From IMG/VR virus record IMGVR_UViG_3300012936_000004, positions 25,415 to 89,414 of that record: a stretch of DNA of 64,000 nucleotides; one strand, 5' to 3'. Positions 1 to 6,094 of the stretch are shown piece after piece. The notes under the pieces are model-generated. The model had not been told where the DNA came from. It did not search any database and saw only the letters and a program-made list of their open reading frames with translations. Source of the stretch: a virus. Position 1 is the stretch's first letter; each line of letters starts with the position of its first letter. The translations under genes and the position numbers were made by a program.

Positions 1-45
1 CAGTATGTGTCCACGTTGCTTCAACGTCAACAGTTTATTTATACG

Positions 46-162
46 TTATTTGGAAAGTTTTGTCAAGTAATTTTGAGCAATAGTTTTCTTATGGGTAATT
101 AATAAAATTTTACTATTCTCATCTAAGACAATATACTTACCATCTCTATGTTCTATACTCAT
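46..162 (-). CDS. small basic protein, 38 aa
   Basis: A short frame not long enough for routine ORF calling, lysine-rich at its C-terminal end; I recognise no family. Support comes from position: a good sigma70 promoter (TTGACA, 17-nt spacer, TATACT) ends exactly 6 nt before the ATG, so the transcript would begin at the start codon. The same geometry occurs at four recognisable or well-supported genes in the window. There is no Shine-Dalgarno sequence. Confidence 0.45.
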   Translation of the reverse strand: MSIEHRDGKYIVLDENSKILLITHKKTIAQNYLTKLSK

Positions 163-168
163 AGTTTA

Positions 169-197
169 AGTATACAATAATATACAAAGATTGTCAA
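169..197 (-). promoter_or_regulatory. early sigma70 promoter, leaderless geometry
   Basis: Read on the minus strand: -35 TTGACA, 17-nt spacer, -10 TATACT, then 6 nt to the ATG of the 38-aa gene, placing +1 at the start codon. Confidence 0.6.
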
Positions 198-199
198 TA

Positions 200-745
200 T
201 TAAAAATTAAGGAATTTTTCTGTTAAATTTTCAGCGGCAGTTTGTATTGCTGTGTCCCACTGCCTTGGAGGTAATGTGTTCCACATTAACTTATCACTAT
301 ACGGACAATTAGTCCAACTACTATGTCCTTTTTTATGTAACCCTACTATTTCGTCTTCAAGTTGTCCAGCACCCCATTGACTATGTCCAATTATAATACG
401 CCAATATTCTGGAAATTGTCCTAAGTTAAAAACGTTAATAATTGCTTTATCTCTAGTAACACTTAGCGTATTATTCAACTGTACTGTACTTGGAATCTTA
501 AAATCATTTGTGTGTAATACATATGCATGATTTACTTCTACTGGACCTCCGTAGTATAACGGAACGTTCTTTTGTAAGTTCATGCCTTTACGTAGCCGTT
601 CACTTACTTGTTGATCTAATTGACGATTAACCACCCAGCCACTAGCACCATTCATTGAGAATTCGTTCATATAAATCACAGTTTTATTAAAACTGAGATC
701 TCTTAATGTTGGCATACTGATTAAAAATCTATTAGATAAATCCAT
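200..745 (-). CDS. YqgE/AlgH family protein (DUF179)
   Basis: 181 aa, about the length of bacterial YqgE (E. coli near 187). Family features visible are an N-terminal FLISMP segment, a GASGWVVN stretch near residues 34-41, a GGPVEV turn, and GHSQWGAGQLEDE near residues 121-133. The cellular role of YqgE proteins is not settled. The start overlaps the stop of the upstream 57-aa gene (TAATG), so the two are translationally coupled and transcribed from the promoter at 936-965. Confidence 0.8.
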   Translation of the reverse strand: MDLSNRFLISMPTLRDLSFNKTVIYMNEFSMNGASGWVVNRQLDQQVSERLRKGMNLQKNVPLYYGGPVEVNHAYVLHTNDFKIPSTVQLNNTLSVTRDKAIINVFNLGQFPEYWRIIIGHSQWGAGQLEDEIVGLHKKGHSSWTNCPYSDKLMWNTLPPRQWDTAIQTAAENLTEKFLNF

Positions 746-918
746 TATTGAGTTTCCAATATTTCTCCGATTCGCTTATAACTGAGTTGTAAAAGTTCTT
801 GTAATTCTTTAACATTATCTTTTAAAATTTTATTTTCTTCAGTTACTGCTAATAGTTCACGACGATATAATTCGTTACCAGAAGGGTCTAAGTTTAAACC
901 TTCGTCTATTTTATGCAT
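745..918 (-). CDS. small coiled-coil protein, 57 aa
   Basis: An ORF below the usual size cut-off. The ATG follows a strong ribosome binding site (GGAGGC, 7 nt upstream). The protein is almost all charged helix, with heptad-like leucines through its second half (KILKDNVKELQELLQLSYKR), so a short coiled coil is likely. It is the first gene of a two-gene unit with the YqgE-like gene, overlapping by one base. No family recognised. Confidence 0.65.
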   Translation of the reverse strand: MHKIDEGLNLDPSGNELYRRELLAVTEENKILKDNVKELQELLQLSYKRIGEILETQ

Positions 919-935
919 GTTGATGCCTCCGTGTT

Positions 936-965
936 CTATTATATTTATCTGTATTTAAAAGTCAA
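936..965 (-). promoter_or_regulatory. overlapping early and late promoter
   Basis: Minus strand: TTGACT, 17-18 nt, then ATAATA/TAATAG gives a sigma70 promoter. The late box ATAAATA (942-948) lies inside the spacer. Both would feed the 57-aa and YqgE-like genes with a leader of about 15-20 nt that contains GGAGGC. Confidence 0.6.
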
Positions 966-991
966 GAAAAAAGGCCCTTGCGAGCCTTTTT
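966..991 (-). terminator. intrinsic terminator
   Basis: AAAAAGG and CCTTTTTT arms around a GC-containing loop, with T-runs on both sides, so it can work on either strand. It lies directly after the two DUF1127-region genes on the minus strand. Confidence 0.7.
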
Positions 992-1028
992 AGTTTTTTG
1001 TTATGTGCCGAATTGTCTCGATTCTTTT

Positions 1029-1214
1029 TTATGTTTTATTTAACTTTTTGATTTCCATCATGCACTGTTTAGCTTCATTATGGTAACCTAATCGTGTTAA
1101 TTCACTTGCGGCTCTTGAGTAACCTACGATTTCGCAGGTTGCTGTAATTCCACTCCAAATTCCTGAGAGCGGTGAGAATACGTAATTCATTACTGCTGTA
1201 GTCATTACACCCAC
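1029..1214 (-). CDS. small protein of the DUF1127 neighbourhood, 61 aa
   Basis: 61 aa with a hydrophobic first half and a C-terminal stretch (SRAASELTRLGYHNEAKQCM) that resembles small alphaproteobacterial proteins encoded beside DUF1127 genes. It overlaps the upstream DUF1127 gene by 10 bases and ends before a terminator, so the pair forms one unit. Function unknown. Confidence 0.65.
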   Translation of the reverse strand: MGVMTTAVMNYVFSPLSGIWSGITATCEIVGYSRAASELTRLGYHNEAKQCMMEIKKLNKT

Positions 1215-1429
1215 CCTTTCAGATTCTCATTAAGAATATCATTGTAGTGTTTATTTGCTATATGGCGAATCTCGCCACGTGACATACCAATGTCATTTAG
1301 CTCATAGTCTGTTAATCTACTTAACTCTTTTACAGTATTTCTTGCAGCCTTTCTAGCTTGCATTTTTACTCTTAATGTTCTTAACCAGTTCGAAGACCAG
1401 CCGAACGTATTTGCAACTAATGTAGTCAT
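1205..1429 (-). CDS. DUF1127 (YjiS-like) small protein
   Basis: 74 aa. The C-terminal two thirds carry the DUF1127 signature: a basic helix followed by RLTDYELNDIGMSRGEIRH near residues 40-58. Cellular DUF1127 proteins are small arginine-rich factors, some acting in RNA turnover or metabolic regulation in alphaproteobacteria. A phage copy may rewire host post-transcriptional control; this is inference. It shares a unit with the following 61-aa gene. The 148 bases upstream are AT-rich, with only a weak TTGATT-type promoter and small palindromes. Confidence 0.75.
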   Translation of the reverse strand: MTTLVANTFGWSSNWLRTLRVKMQARKAARNTVKELSRLTDYELNDIGMSRGEIRHIANKHYNDILNENLKGWV

Positions 1430-1577
1430 TTTCTTCTTCTTTCTATGTATATGTATATGTGTGATCCGAGTCTAACTAAGTTAGTTTTACTCCTTGTACA
1501 TCTATATTTAACACGAAAAACCTAGAAAAACAATCAAGAATTATGCATTCTCGATATGCGTTTAGTGCATAGCTAAA

Positions 1578-2369
1578 TTATTGATTGAATAATGTACGGA
1601 TACTTTCAGCGTTATCTAATGTATAAGGTGATTTGGATTTTGTTTTCATTCTTGCAATGCAACGATATTCTGCTCTACGTGCAGTTGTATCATCTCTACC
1701 TGGTATTCTCATTTTAGTACCTGCAAATCCAATACGCATTTCGACATTAACTGTACCTTTAAACATAGGTACATTTAAGCCTAGAGGATCTTCGCCTAAA
1801 TAGAATAAACCAGCACCTCCAACTTGAATATAAAAAACATTTTTCTTATTGTATAGATTACTGATATAACGATCATCTAATGTTACAATTTGATTAAGTG
1901 CTTTATGGTGACCACTTGCTTTTAATTCTTCACGTGCATTTACTTCCGCTACAAACGGAATACCTGTGTTACGTGCATGAAAGTCTATAGGGTCTTTTGT
2001 TTTTAATTCTTCGATATAAGCCTCTAGAGCAGGTTGTGCATCTTCGGCCGCTTTTAAAATAAGAGCAAGATCATCTGGTTCTGTGCCTGCTTTTAGCTTT
2101 GGACTTGCGTACCACATACCATCACCAAAGCCGACACTACCGCCGCCCATTTGATCATTCATACTTGCTTTAACTTCAATGTTAAACTTTTGACCATTAT
2201 AGTTTGCTTCGATGTCACCTTCTCCAGTGTTACTAAATCCTGCACTAGTATCTGCTTTAAATTTTAAACCAGGTACTTCTGCTTGTGCTAGTGCTGAAAG
2301 AACAGCGGCCTCATATTCAAGACCACCGTCATTTCTACCTTCGACAGTTAATAATTCTTTTGCTCTCAT
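1578..2369 (-). CDS. PD-(D/E)XK nuclease-like late protein
   Basis: 263 aa. The segment GDIEANYNGQKFNIEVKAS near residues 51-69 fits the nuclease core: D52, then E65-V66-K67 (ExK), with a conserved-looking E at 19-20 in the preceding helix. Substrate unknown. It has its own late box (TAAATA) ending 5 nt before the ATG, so it is expressed late and probably leaderless. Its N-terminus MRAKELLTVEG resembles that of another late protein here (MRARELLTEA) and T4 capsid-targeting leaders, so virion packaging is possible. Confidence 0.6.
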   Translation of the reverse strand: MRAKELLTVEGRNDGGLEYEAAVLSALAQAEVPGLKFKADTSAGFSNTGEGDIEANYNGQKFNIEVKASMNDQMGGGSVGFGDGMWYASPKLKAGTEPDDLALILKAAEDAQPALEAYIEELKTKDPIDFHARNTGIPFVAEVNAREELKASGHHKALNQIVTLDDRYISNLYNKKNVFYIQVGGAGLFYLGEDPLGLNVPMFKGTVNVEMRIGFAGTKMRIPGRDDTTARRAEYRCIARMKTKSKSPYTLDNAESIRTLFNQ

Positions 2370-2374
2370 ACAGC

Positions 2375-2380
2375 TATTTA
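2375..2380 (-). promoter_or_regulatory. late promoter box, 5 nt from ATG
   Basis: TAAATA on the minus strand, 5 nt before the start of the nuclease-like gene; predicts a leaderless late mRNA. Confidence 0.65.
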
Positions 2381-3580
2381 TTAATTTCCAGTAGTTGATG
2401 CTTCGTAAGTTTTATTATACTGATTATTAACACGAATAAATGTTGTACACTTACTCAATTGTTTTAGCGATGGAGCACCAACATACGTACAAGTACTTCT
2501 AATGCCTCCCAGAATGTTCTGTATTGTATTTGCTACAGGTCCTCTGTATGGTACTAATGCTGTACGTCCTTCGCTACTACGATAATCTTTAAGTCCATCA
2601 AAGTGCTTATTATTTGCAGTAGCTGAACTCATGCCATAAAACTGTACAAATTTCTTATGCTCGAATATTGGTTGCATTGGAGGTTCATCAAGTTCTCCAG
2701 ACGCTATTTTTTCTTTAATGTTACGTACTTCTTCTTCTGGCAAATGGGTAGGAAAAGGTACTTGTTCAGCTCTGCCTGTTTCAAGTACTTCGATTATTAC
2801 CTCGCCGCCCCCTTCATCGTGCCCAGCAAGCATACCACCAAGCATAACAAAATCTGCTCCACCTGCAAAGGCTTTAGCGACATCTCCAGGGCAATTACAC
2901 CCACCGTCAGCAATAATGTGACCGCCAAGTCCGTGTGCGGCATCTGCACACTCAATGACTGCCGATAATTGCGGATATCCAACACCAGTTTGTATCCTAG
3001 TAGTGCAAACAGACCCGGGACCAATACCCACTTTAACAATATCTGCTCCATTTAGTATTAACTCCTGTGTTTGATCTGCGGTAACTACATTACCTGCAAT
3101 AATCACTATGTTCGGATATTCGTTACGAAAATCTCTTACATAGTTTACGAATCGTTCGCTGTAACCGTTTGCAACATCAATACAAACATATTTTAAACGT
3201 TCACCAACGGCTTTATACACTTTGTAAAATTTATTTTTGTCACTATCTTGAATACCAATACTCATTGCAACATGTGAAGTTCGCTCCATCATGCCTTCAG
3301 AAAAATAAGTAATAAGTTCATCTGCACTATATGTTTTTACTAGACAAGTAAAGATATCACCTTCTGCAAGTTTATCTGCTTGTTCAAATGTACCAACACC
3401 ATCCATGTTACTTGCCATAATAGGTACACCAAAGTAATGAATATTCTCAGAATCATTATTGTAATTTACAAAGTTAAATTCTCTGTTTAAGTTTACTTCT
3501 TTACGTGAGCCTAATGTACTCCGTTTTGGTCGGATTAAGACATCGCTATAATCCAATAGTATTTCGTTTTCAATTCTCAT
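2381..3580 (-). CDS. guaC: GMP reductase (IMPDH/GMPR family)
   Basis: 399 aa (bacterial GuaC is near 347). It catalyses NADPH-dependent deamination of GMP to IMP. The catalytic loop is [11 protein letters not shown] with Cys192, followed by the GMPR-specific run [17 protein letters not shown] and a [17 protein letters not shown] phosphate/nucleotide site. No CBS domains are visible, which fits GMPR rather than IMPDH. It lies 3 bases from clpS and overlaps the late box of the gene before it. The likely role is reshaping the host purine pool during phage DNA synthesis, with apt, nrdAB and rpiB elsewhere in the window. Confidence 0.85.
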   Translation of the reverse strand: MRIENEILLDYSDVLIRPKRSTLGSRKEVNLNREFNFVNYNNDSENIHYFGVPIMASNMDGVGTFEQADKLAEGDIFTCLVKTYSADELITYFSEGMMERTSHVAMSIGIQDSDKNKFYKVYKAVGERLKYVCIDVANGYSERFVNYVRDFRNEYPNIVIIAGNVVTADQTQELILNGADIVKVGIGPGSVCTTRIQTGVGYPQLSAVIECADAAHGLGGHIIADGGCNCPGDVAKAFAGGADFVMLGGMLAGHDEGGGEVIIEVLETGRAEQVPFPTHLPEEEVRNIKEKIASGELDEPPMQPIFEHKKFVQFYGMSSATANNKHFDGLKDYRSSEGRTALVPYRGPVANTIQNILGGIRSTCTYVGAPSLKQLSKCTTFIRVNNQYNKTYEASTTGN

Positions 3581-3583
3581 TGT

Positions 3584-3883
3584 TTACTCTTCTTCTATTT
3601 TAAATGTCAATGGATAGCCGTTGCTACGACTTACTATTGTTGCTTCGTGAACTTTTTGTTCTGCAATTTCATAGAAATAAATTCCTGCAATTCCTTGTCC
3701 TTTTGCATGTACTTCCATTGTAACTTGTTCAGCTTGTGCTGTGGTTTTATTAAAAATATGAACCAACAGTTCGATAACAAACGGCATTGGAGTTTGATCA
3801 TCATTTAATAATATAACTTTGTACTTACTTGGAATAGTAAAGTCAATTGATATATCTTCATCTACTGCTAATTCTGTGCTCAT
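3584..3883 (-). CDS. clpS: ClpS-like adaptor of the ClpAP protease
   Basis: 99 aa, full length for the family (E. coli 106). The N-degron pocket residues are present: LLNDDQTPM (Asn-Asp-Asp) near residues 25-33 and His in MEVHAKGQG, followed by the AEQKVHEA helix. ClpS delivers N-end-rule substrates to ClpA and blocks SsrA-tagged substrates. A phage copy could redirect host proteolysis. It is followed by guaC 3 bases downstream, and a hairpin separates it from hsp20 upstream. Confidence 0.85.
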   Translation of the reverse strand: MSTELAVDEDISIDFTIPSKYKVILLNDDQTPMPFVIELLVHIFNKTTAQAEQVTMEVHAKGQGIAGIYFYEIAEQKVHEATIVSRSNGYPLTFKIEEE

Positions 3884-3900
3884 ATTAAAACCTTAGATAA

Positions 3901-3924
3901 GAGGGACAAGATAACTTGCCCCTC
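3901..3924 (-). terminator. stem-loop between hsp20 and clpS
   Basis: GAGGGGCAAG-TTAT-CTTGTCCCTC on the minus strand: a strong stem without a long U-tract. It may attenuate or stabilise the hsp20 message rather than fully terminate. Confidence 0.5.
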
Positions 3925-3932
3925 GAATGATA

Positions 3933-4367
3933 TTACTTTGCATATTCAATTTCGATTTTACGTGGTTTTTTCTCATCTGGAATAATGCGCTCTAATTCAA
4001 TATAAAGCATACCGTTTTCCATACGAGCACCATGTACAACTACGTCATCCGCAAGTGTAAATTTACGTTCAAATCTACGTTGTGCTACGCCTTTATGGAC
4101 ATATGTCCAATCTTCTGATTCTACGTCTTGTGGATTATAACTAATTGTTAATGCCCCATCTGCAACTTCAATATTTAAATCTTCCATACGTACTCCGGCA
4201 ACTGCCATTTCAATTTGGAAGTTTTCTTCCTGTTGGATAATATTGTAAGGGGGATATCCTGTATTATTTGAATGTTCTACATATCTGAACATATCATCAA
4301 ATATTCTGTCAAATCCAACGCTGTGTGGGGTAAGTTTATTCAAATCGAATGTTGTTAGTCTTGTCAT
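3933..4367 (-). CDS. Hsp20 small heat-shock protein
   Basis: 144 aa alpha-crystallin-type chaperone. The core runs from about residue 40 to 135, including FQIEMAVAGVRMEDLNIEV near residues 50-68 and the near C-terminal region GMLYIELERIIP. It binds unfolding proteins without ATP. sHSPs are common in marine T4-like phages. The AAGGAG ribosome binding site is predicted to be sequestered in a ROSE-like hairpin (see the leader entry), so translation may respond to temperature. Confidence 0.9.
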   Translation of the reverse strand: MTRLTTFDLNKLTPHSVGFDRIFDDMFRYVEHSNNTGYPPYNIIQQEENFQIEMAVAGVRMEDLNIEVADGALTISYNPQDVESEDWTYVHKGVAQRRFERKFTLADDVVVHGARMENGMLYIELERIIPDEKKPRKIEIEYAK

Positions 4368-4373
4368 TTTGTT

Positions 4374-4459
4374 TCTCCTTATAAAAGCAAGATTAATGTT
4401 GTGGACCCATAATTGGCATCCACTTGTATTTATGTTTAGAGGGCTAACCGTGACCCTCT
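4374..4459 (-). promoter_or_regulatory. ROSE-like RNA thermometer in hsp20 leader
   Basis: Minus-strand RNA just before the hsp20 ATG folds UCUUGCUU with AAGGAGA across a UUAU loop (4374-4392). This puts UUGCU opposite AGGA with one bulged G, the hallmark of ROSE elements. Two more hairpins lie upstream: GTGGA/TCCAC (4401-4423) and AGAGGG/CCCTCT (4438-4459). Family knowledge: ROSE leaders control small heat-shock genes in alphaproteobacteria. A late box (ATAAATA, 4427-4433) lies between the hairpins. Confidence 0.6.
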
Positions 4460-4571
4460 ACGTGCTTATTAGGTAGCAACCCCTGTCTTATTAAATTTGG
4501 TCATATAGTTTGTTTTATGTATTTCTTATCGTGTCTTGGGGCATGTTTCAGCGCCATCTTCTTATGTAATT

Positions 4572-4600
4572 AATATAGTGTTGATACCACTAAATGTCAA
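4572..4600 (-). promoter_or_regulatory. early sigma70 promoter for hsp20
   Basis: TTGACA, 17 nt, TATATT on the minus strand. It gives a leader of about 200 nt in front of hsp20. The leader holds the hairpins described, plus an 18-codon frame that I do not call as a gene. Confidence 0.65.
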
Positions 4601-4713
4601 GAGATTTTCTTTACTAAATTTTTAATTTTTGCTTTTGCAGATATCCAGCCCATAGCAAAACCTACTGCCATAACGCTTATAAGAGCAATTGAGTGCCATA
4701 TTAAAAAACTCAT
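4597..4713 (-). CDS. single-span membrane peptide, 38 aa
   Basis: Below the usual ORF cut-off. ATG follows a strong GAGGAGA site. Residues about 3-24 form one hydrophobic helix with small residues (LISVMAVGFAMGW), followed by a Lys-rich tail. The stop overlaps the -35 box of the hsp20 promoter. It is last in the IF-3/S21 unit. Function unknown. Confidence 0.6.
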   Translation of the reverse strand: MSFLIWHSIALISVMAVGFAMGWISAKAKIKNLVKKIS

Positions 4714-4714
4714 T

Positions 4715-4864
4715 TTATTCTCCTCTTTTAATATAATGATGCGGATACGCCTTAGGACGTTCACTTTTAATCATTTCCATGTGAGCTTCCGCTTCAGCTT
4801 CTGTATTGAAACGTGCCACTGCAACTTCGTCTTCCATACGTGGAATATAGATTACTTCAAACAT
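4715..4864 (-). CDS. small protein, 49 aa
   Basis: Short frame between rpsU-like and the membrane peptide, with an AAAGGAG site 7 nt before the ATG. Acidic middle helix (NTEAEAEAHMEM) and basic C-terminus; its end contains the ribosome binding site of the next gene. Fits a small host-interaction protein; no family recognised. Confidence 0.65.
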   Translation of the reverse strand: MFEVIYIPRMEDEVAVARFNTEAEAEAHMEMIKSERPKAYPHHYIKRGE

Positions 4865-4875
4865 TATTTACTCCT

Positions 4876-5112
4876 TTAGTAACCGAATTTTTCTTTATTT
4901 TTTTCTACTTGTTTTAACCAACGCTTACGTGCCGCCGCCTTTTCTTTTTTCTTCTTTAGACTAGGCTTCTCAAAAAATTCTTTATCACGCATATCTTTAA
5001 AAAGGCCTTCATTGTTACACATTTTTTTTAGTTTACGCATAGCTCTTGCAACATCATTATTACGGACTTCTACATAAAGACCTTTACCTTCTTGTTCTCT
5101 TCTTCTAGCCAT
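4876..5112 (-). CDS. rpsU: ribosomal protein bS21 homologue
   Basis: 78 aa (E. coli 71). Basic throughout, with the family pattern VEVRNNDVARAMRKLKKM followed by a Lys/Arg-rich helix ending KRWLKQVEKNKEKFGY. bS21 sits on the 30S platform near the anti-Shine-Dalgarno and affects initiation. Phage bS21 is thought to replace the host copy; this is family knowledge from other marine and huge phages. It overlaps the IF-3 gene by 8 bases, so the two translation factors are coupled. Confidence 0.9.
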   Translation of the reverse strand: MARRREQEGKGLYVEVRNNDVARAMRKLKKMCNNEGLFKDMRDKEFFEKPSLKKKKEKAAARKRWLKQVEKNKEKFGY

Positions 5113-5650
5113 TCTTTCCTCTTCTTATTATTCCAATTAATCTATTTCCGTTTAGGGATGGTTTACTATCCCATTCTACTTCATTAAATGATTCATATAC
5201 ACGTGTCAGTATGTCAAAGCCCAATTGCTTATTAGCATTTTCTCTGCCACGAAAGCGTACCATAAGTTTAACTTTATTTCCTTTTGCAAGAAACTTGTCA
5301 ATATGATTTAACTTTGTTTCAAAATCATGATCACCAATTCCTGGACGGAATTGTACTTCTTTAACTTCAACTCGACTTTCACGTTGTCGTTTTGCCGCAT
5401 CTTTTTCTCGACGCTTTTGTTCGTAGAAGTATTTATTAGCATCTAAAATCTTTGCTACAGGAGGGTCAGACGATTCTGTAATTACTACTAAATCAAGTCC
5501 TTTGCTCTCTGCGATTCGAAGTGCTTCTATCTTACTAATAACACCTAGCTGAGCCGAGTCATCTATAACTCGCAAAGTGTTGTATCTTATATGTCCATTG
5601 ATTGCTGGTTTTGAATCTTGCTTTCTAAACTTTGACATCTTTACCCGCAC
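5105..5650 (-). CDS. infC: translation initiation factor IF-3
   Basis: Full-length two-domain IF-3 (181 aa from GTG; 177 from ATG at 5638). The N-domain has INGHIR and LGVISKIEALRIAE; the linker is basic; the C-domain has VKEVQFRPGIGDHDFETKL and VRFRGRE. IF-3 checks the start codon and initiator tRNA and discriminates against leaderless mRNAs in E. coli. The AAGGAG site is best spaced for a different ATG (5657) that opens a 10-codon frame overlapping the IF-3 start. The IF-3 start is therefore GTG at long spacing or a coupled ATG, which suggests regulated initiation. Confidence 0.92.
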   Translation of the reverse strand: MRVKMSKFRKQDSKPAINGHIRYNTLRVIDDSAQLGVISKIEALRIAESKGLDLVVITESSDPPVAKILDANKYFYEQKRREKDAAKRQRESRVEVKEVQFRPGIGDHDFETKLNHIDKFLAKGNKVKLMVRFRGRENANKQLGFDILTRVYESFNEVEWDSKPSLNGNRLIGIIRRGKNG

Positions 5651-5666
5651 GTATCATTTAATCTCC

Positions 5667-6083
5667 TTATACAAATTGAGAAACTACCATATCCATGTAG
5701 TCCTCGGGTGACTTATAAATTGTGTACTCATGTACAGAATTTAATAACTTAACAAGTGTTGACTTTTTATTTTTTTCACTAATAAGTACTAAATTAGCCT
5801 CAGACAGCATTGCCGCAATAATACTAGTTTCACTAGCAGTATCTAAGTCAACAAAAACATTATCGCTTAATCTCATTACACTTAGAGTCCAAGCAACATT
5901 ATCATCTTTAATATTACTATTCGGTTTATATAAATTTATAGGAACCGTTTTAAATAAATTTTCATGAACTGCTTCAACTGAGTCGAAAAATTTATTGTTT
6001 GTACTTAAAACAGTGACACTGGGCCCTGACTCAAGTAATTGCATTTCAGGGGGTGTTATAACATAAACACTATTTTCATTCAT
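5667..6083 (-). CDS. uncharacterised protein, 138 aa
   Basis: No family recognised. The N-terminus (VYVITPPEMQLLESGPSVTV) is followed by alternating hydrophobic strands and helices compatible with a small alpha/beta fold. It lies 16 bases upstream of the IF-3 start and 11 bases downstream of the large membrane coiled-coil gene, so all three are likely co-transcribed. Confidence 0.6.
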   Translation of the reverse strand: MNENSVYVITPPEMQLLESGPSVTVLSTNNKFFDSVEAVHENLFKTVPINLYKPNSNIKDDNVAWTLSVMRLSDNVFVDLDTASETSIIAAMLSEANLVLISEKNKKSTLVKLLNSVHEYTIYKSPEDYMDMVVSQFV

Positions 6084-6094
6084 TGTTTTAATTT

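Noticed and set aside
2797-3051. Minus-strand ORF of 84 aa inside guaC
   Set aside because: Alternative frame of a strongly conserved enzyme gene; no independent start signal.
4480-4560. 18-codon ORF in the hsp20 leader
   Set aside because: Weak ribosome binding site and no recognisable product; could be a leader peptide but not supported.
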